DNA of 6,535 nt from Chloroflexota bacterium (GTDB lineage Bacteria; Chloroflexota; Limnocylindria; Limnocylindrales; CSP1-4), in NCBI GenBank assembly GCA_021785115.1, contig JAJYGO010000284.1, positions 1-6,535 of the forward strand. Direction: 5' to 3'. A program made the translations under genes and the position numbers. The notes below the pieces were generated by a model, which ran no database searches, was not told the origin of the DNA, and saw only the letters and a list, made by a program, of their open reading frames with translations. Below, piece after piece: positions 5,826 to 6,535 of the stretch (positions within the stretch are counted from its first letter, which is position 1; the number at the start of each line of letters is the position of its first letter).

Positions 5826-5891
5826 GCGGTCATCGGGCCCCTCCGCGACGCGGCGGGCCGGGTTACCCACTACGCCGCCACCTACCGCGAC

Positions 5892-6535
5892 GTGACCGCT
5901 GAGCGGGCCACCACCGAGGCCCTCGGGCGCGCGACGCGCGGGCGCGCCGAAATCAGCGCCGCCCTGGGGCGCCTGCGTCAGGGCGAGACCGTGGAGGCCA
6001 CGGCCGAACTCGTGTGCGCCGAGATCGTCGCGCTCCCGGGGCTCGACAGCACCTCCCTGGTGGCGTTCGAGGCGGACGGGACCGCCCGGATCCTGGCCGT
6101 CACTCCCCCCGCGGAGGGGGGGACGCTCCCGGCGGGATCGGCGCGGCGACTGGCCAAACGGGCGGCGTGGGGACCCTGGATCGAGGAGCGGCTCACGAGC
6201 CGGCGATCGAGGGGACTCTCGACGGGGCCGGGGACAGAGACCCAGGCGTTCGTGCCGGTGACGACGGCGGGGCGGCTGGAGGGCCTCCTCATCGCCGGCA
6301 CGGCCGACCCCGACGGTCGGGCGCTGCTGGCCGAGCGACTCGCGACGCTCGCCGATCTCGCCGCCCTGGCGGCGAGCGTGCTGGGCCCGGGGCTCGCGGC
6401 CCGGCGGGCGGCGTCCGCGGCGGCCAGCGCGATCCGCGGGACGATCGCGGCGCGCGCCTTCGCCCCGGTCTTCCAGCCCATCGTCGCGCTTGCGGGTGGC
6501 GCCGTGGTGGGCTACGAGGCGCTCACCCGGTTCGC
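5892..6535 (+). CDS. GAF-EAL part of the same interrupted gene, running off the right edge
   Basis: The frame of the upstream PAS gene is open without a further stop from 5826 to the window end. The first in-frame start after the TAG is GTG 5892, but no ribosome site precedes it and it lies in the PAS end motif (YRDVTAER), so I regard this as the downstream part of one gene rather than a separate gene. Counting the TAG as residue 161, a helical linker (about 186-212) leads to a GAF-like domain (about 213-345, with EATAELVCAEIVALPGLDST, SLVAFEADG, AFVPVTTAGRLEGLLIAG). The start of an EAL phosphodiesterase domain follows from 373: FAPVFQPIVALAGGAVVGYE, then the EAL signature itself at 392-394 (YEALTRF). 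The remaining catalytic metal-binding residues lie beyond the window. Predicted role: hydrolysis or binding of cyclic di-GMP. No reading-frame decay is seen. Confidence 0.75.
   Translation, partial: MTAERATTEALGRATRGRAEISAALGRLRQGETVEATAELVCAEIVALPGLDSTSLVAFEADGTARILAVTPPAEGGTLPAGSARRLAKRAAWGPWIEERLTSRRSRGLSTGPGTETQAFVPVTTAGRLEGLLIAGTADPDGRALLAERLATLADLAALAASVLGPGLAARRAASAAASAIRGTIAARAFAPVFQPIVALAGGAVVGYEALTRF

Noticed and set aside
5978..6481. A 167-aa minus-strand open frame opposite the GAF-EAL segment
   Set aside because: Ala/Ser/Arg-rich antisense of a plus-strand frame with clear GAF and EAL features.
1..6535. tRNA, rRNA, CRISPR array, insertion sequence or known riboswitch
   Set aside because: I looked for a T-arm GTTCRA context, regularly spaced direct repeats, terminal inverted repeats with a transposase, and conserved riboswitch cores on both strands, and found none that held up.

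Overview
The window is very GC-rich, with strong G/C bias at third codon positions. All five predicted starts are GTG, three behind clear Shine-Dalgarno sequences. It is bacterial chromosome. The genes are a secreted sedolisin, a ClpC-type N-domain protein, an SRPBCC protein, an alpha/beta hydrolase and a membrane PAS-GAF-EAL protein. This mix suggests a high-GC soil or freshwater bacterium of the Chloroflexota or Actinomycetota. That placement is inference; no marker gene is present. No mobile element, CRISPR array, tRNA or rRNA was recognised.

Layout, left to right: (1) 1-92, a perfect 15-bp hairpin, probably the terminator of the next gene. (2) 93-1655 (-), an exported S53 serine-carboxyl peptidase with the full catalytic set but no room for the usual propeptide. 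(3) 1656-2414, about 760 bp between divergent genes without a convincing gene, carrying a candidate minus-strand promoter and a series of GC-rich hairpins. (4) 2415-3359 (+), a double Clp-N repeat protein without AAA+ modules, joined to a C-terminal domain predicted to be a beta-sandwich. (5) 3447-4004 (-), an SRPBCC/START-like protein convergent with the Clp-N gene. (6) 4245-5108 (-), an alpha/beta hydrolase upstream of the SRPBCC gene on the same strand, 240 bp away. (7) 5343 to the right edge (+), a two-TM PAS-GAF-EAL cyclic-di-GMP type signalling gene, interrupted by one in-frame TAG at 5823-5825. Its frame then stays open to the edge, which cuts the EAL domain just after its signature motif.

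The genes do not form an obvious operon or pathway; orientation alternates and the functions are diverse. I see no complete new multi-gene system. The points most worth a second look are the single amber codon in an otherwise intact signalling gene, the Clp-N/beta-domain architecture with its second phosphoarginine-site glutamate replaced by glycine, the propeptide-less sedolisin with four regularly spaced cysteine pairs, and the structured intergenic region before the Clp-N gene.
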